The position numbers and the translations under genes were made by a program. From Sitta carolinensis (taxonomy: Eukaryota > Chordata > Aves > Passeriformes > Sittidae), in the NCBI GenBank assembly GCA_032173965.1, contig CM063288.1:19069501-19133500 (forward strand): DNA of 64,000 nt, written 5' to 3'. Positions 60,912 through 64,000 of this stretch are shown in pieces. Position 1 is the stretch's first letter; every line of letters starts with the position of its first letter. The notes beneath the pieces are model-generated. The model was not told where the DNA came from, did no database searches, and saw only the letters and a program-made list of their open reading frames with translations.

Positions 60912-63900
60912 GGTGAAAGCTCAGGTTTTGATATGATGGAGGAGAGAAGCCAGGGGAAGCAGCTTCAGCCACCTGGCCCCTCCTGTTGTGAGAGGATGGG
61001 AGGACATGGTGTGGTGGAGCAGGGCATGTTGTGCCATGTGGTCCTCTGAGTGGAGCTCTTCCTTCTGCCAGTTCTGATACAAGGGCTTAGATTAACACAG
61101 GCTAAGTGAATGAATGCTTTTCTACTGGACAGTTACACCTGTGGCTCTGTTTATACCCCTTATCTTACTCTTCCTAACACTTTTTAATTTAGAATAATAA
61201 AATAGTGGGTCTGAGTCTGCTCTTTTTGCCCCCCTATCCTGCTGCTTTAAAAAGCTGAATCATCTTGAGAAGGAAGAATTGCAACTCCATAGTATGCTGC
61301 TCAAAAGGCTCTGGTTAGTTCAGGGCTTATATGAAACAGACACCAGCATTGGGCAAGGTTGGCTCAATGATTCTTCTCTTGCTGTGTGTGCCATACCCAC
61401 ATATGAATCTGGTCTGTGATCACCGTTCTGTCTTTTTAAGCTGGGCCTCAGGACTTCTCACTGACCAAACATGGTATTAGGAGGAAATTACAACACTGGT
61501 TAAGTGTCAGGAGTTGCCAGCCCTCTTTTCCGGGTATTCTGCTGGAGCAGACAGGCAAAGATGTCTGTGCCATGTCCTCATAATATGCTCACTGTATTTT
61601 TAGACTTCAGTGCTTTAAGCACTTATTATTTTGCATCTTATGAAATTCCCTCTTCCCTCAAATTGGATTACTTAAAACTCTGAATTCCCTGCCCTTACTG
61701 CCTTCTGTGACACAGTTTTTAACACAATTAATACATTTAAATTAACTCATGTGCTTATCCTGCAAAGACACCATCGCTTAACATTATCATTGAACATTAA
61801 GCAACGTTATAATTAACTAGGTTTCCATTCTCTTGTGAGTTGTATGTGCTCACCATTATCTTATATTATGGAAATTGAGTAATTCCTCCCTAGGTTCTAC
61901 TTAATATGAAGACAAATCCAAAATTACAGTCACAGTATAAAAATTTAAGACAACTAAAGGAAAACTGGAATGACTGCAGTAGCTACTGCTTTCTTGTGTT
62001 CTGTGCACCTTAAATTGCCTAGTTCTTCATTGTGGAAGAGATGAGATGCTGCCTTCAGTCAGCTTCAGCTTTAAATTAAGTTGGCAAATGCTGGAGACAA
62101 GGGGCTTGAAACACTGAGGAGTTAAGTGTCAGGAATATGTTGTTTTATACACAACAATGAATTAATTTTATTTTATATGCTGCAAGTCCTTTCTTCCCCT
62201 TTCTCTGTTGTATTTATGTTGTTGCACATTTTTTTTCATATTTGATTGCTTTTCATTTTATAGATACATGGACTATGCCTCTTCACAGAGATAGAGTTAA
62301 GAGGAGAATTAGCTTCCACATTGTTTAGCATTTTTTACTTATGTATAACTAGGCATATGCTGTTTTCTGTGTTAGCCAATGGAAAGGGCTTGCTGTCCCA
62401 CAAGGGACGGTGCATGGCAGCAACATCTGGTTTTTCCGTGTGTGCTTCCCATGAGCTTTCCAGATAGTATCTCTTTGTAGGACAGGATTGGCAATGATCT
62501 TAGATCTCTGAGGTCTTATCAGTGCTTTATTTTATGTAGCCCTCAAAGTACTCAGATGAGAACAGTTGCATAACCATTAAACAGAAACTATGTAACCTAG
62601 AATGAATTACCAAAACACCTTTTGTATTATGCATATTTTCTGGCCTAATTATATAAACACACTTTATTATTTATAAAACTGCATCACTGCAAAATTTAGT
62701 ATTGTGTTTCCTTTCCTCTTTCCTGCACTACTAAATTTTGCTTTTAAGACTTTCAGAGCTGCATTTTGAACATACAGATTTAGGACAGGACTGATCTCAA
62801 GTAACACTAAATATTAAATAACTGATTGAAACTGCAACCAAGGGGAAAATTAGATGACAGTCAAGTCTTAATCCAGAAGACTGAGGAGGAAAGCAATACA
62901 GTGTTTTCAATTTTTCTACTTGCTATTTTGAACATCTTAGTGAGTTGTGCATAGCAGCCTTCTTCCTCATCTAACATCTGTGCAGGATGTTAACCGCAGT
63001 GCAGGAACTATTCACCATTTGCATGGTCCAGACTGACTCAACAGAAATACCATGCCCAAAGAGGCAAGAAGATTTTATTAATTCATTTATTTACCTATGT
63101 ATTATTTTTAATTAACATTTTTTATATCTGCTTGCATCTGTCAAGCTTTGTGGAAATGAAGCATTATCATTACAGAAATCTAGGGAGGCAGGAATCTGGA
63201 ACAGGGGGGCTACTTCCATCAACTATGCAGTCATACTTGCATCTTTCTAGGAGACTAGGTACCAGAATTGAAGAAAAGTAAAGATTTAGTGGAGTGTACT
63301 GTTTGAGCTGCTATGTATTGGATGGATTGAGCATTATTTTTCAATGCTCTGTCTTGTATTTTTACATGATTTATTGCCTAAAAAATGGTATCTTTAGGGG
63401 AATTTTTTTTGGTTTAGGGGAGAAGGGTTGCTGTTTGTTGTGTTTAGTTTTGCTTTTAACTTAAAGTTGGAATATAATCGGTCAGTAGACAGTGTCACAG
63501 ATACTAAGATACAGAAGTTGAGAGTCCATTGTTTTCTGAGGATCATCCTCTAAATATTTGTGTTTAGAGGTAGTCATCTAGACGGAATGTATACCTATGG
63601 CTATGTCAGAAGCAACATTAATTGGATTAAGTCCTCTTGAGTGAATCAGAAAGTTGAAGGCTGTTGGACTGTATTTGGAGGAGCAGAAAAATTCAATATG
63701 CAGACAAAACATAGACTTCTTTAAGTCACAGTGAGCACGTGTGGAACTCAGCTATGCTTCCCATTTAAAAGAAATAAACATTCAATACTGTTTAAACTCA
63801 GCCTCAGAAATGCCCTTTGAGCACTCTCACAGTGAATATACTTTTCACAGCCAGAGTAAACCATGGCAGCAGAAAGAAATTTTCAGTCCCAACTAATGAT

Positions 63901-64000
63901 TCCATAGCCCAGCTCCATGTTCGTGAAGTGCATTCAGATTGTGGGGATTAAAATGGAGAACAAGCTATGTAATGGTAGTTCAAGCCTTCTCATCTCCAAA

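Larger units (their letters stand above)
55925..64000 (+). other. CERS6: CERS6 intron 3, 5' part (continues beyond window)
   Basis: About 8 kb follows the exon 3 donor GTAAGG with no further exon that matches CerS6 (the next expected residues begin MWRF). The stretch is AT-rich unique DNA with a G/T-rich tract at 58.1 kb, a TG/TA run at 59.7 kb and a modestly GC-richer patch at 60.48-60.75 kb. Confidence 0.9.

Noticed and set aside
1..64000. CRISPR arrays, operons, phage or bacterial systems
   Set aside because: The window is vertebrate intron and intergenic DNA. No regularly spaced repeats with unique spacers and no dense coding tracts are present.
1..64000. tRNA or rRNA genes
   Set aside because: No A-box/B-box pair with cloverleaf potential and no rRNA-like conserved blocks were noticed on either strand by eye.

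Overview
This is vertebrate nuclear DNA, almost certainly avian. The three recognisable coding exons belong to ceramide synthase 6 (CERS6). The interspersed repeats I can identify are 5'-truncated CR1-type LINE fragments, and I see no L1/Alu-like elements. Coding density is very low, introns are long and AT-rich, and CpG islands are sharply bounded. I see no bacterial genes, operons, CRISPR arrays, rRNA or tRNA genes. The species cannot be named from the sequence.

Layout: (1) Positions 1 to about 18,500 are AT-rich intergenic DNA upstream of CERS6. They hold a CR1 tail (about 2.96 kb), a longer decayed CR1 (about 10.48-11.27 kb), a 39-bp tandem duplication (12.48 kb), a TATC/TA microsatellite (13.1 kb) and isolated matches to CTCF-like and CRE motifs. 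(2) About 18,530-20,115 is a strong CpG island. It contains GC boxes, a CCAAT box, short upstream ORFs, and CERS6 exon 1 (19241-19410) with a good Kozak context. (3) 19,411-53,474 is the 34-kb intron 1. It holds CR1 fragments, two perfect hairpins, a 25-A homopolymer flanked by a 10-bp direct repeat, a p53-like palindrome, and a second compact GC-rich island with a 24-27 bp minisatellite at about 49.6-49.9 kb. (4) Exon 2 is 53475-53580, intron 2 is 2.2 kb, and exon 3 is 55794-55924. (5) From 55,925 to the end is the beginning of intron 3, with a G/T-rich low-complexity block at 58.1 kb and otherwise unremarkable DNA.

The three exons join in frame with canonical GT-AG splice sites. They encode about the first 135 residues of CerS6: a lumenal N-terminus with a glycosylation sequon, the first membrane segment, and the truncated homeobox-like domain. 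The catalytic TLC/Lag1 domain lies beyond the window. CerS6 is an ER membrane enzyme that N-acylates sphinganine, preferring C14-C16 acyl-CoA. I found no convincing new multi-gene system. The points most worth checking are the intron-1 GC island as an alternative promoter, the possible 5'-UTR intron in the main CpG island, the poly(A) insertion with target-site-like duplication, and the p53-like palindrome.
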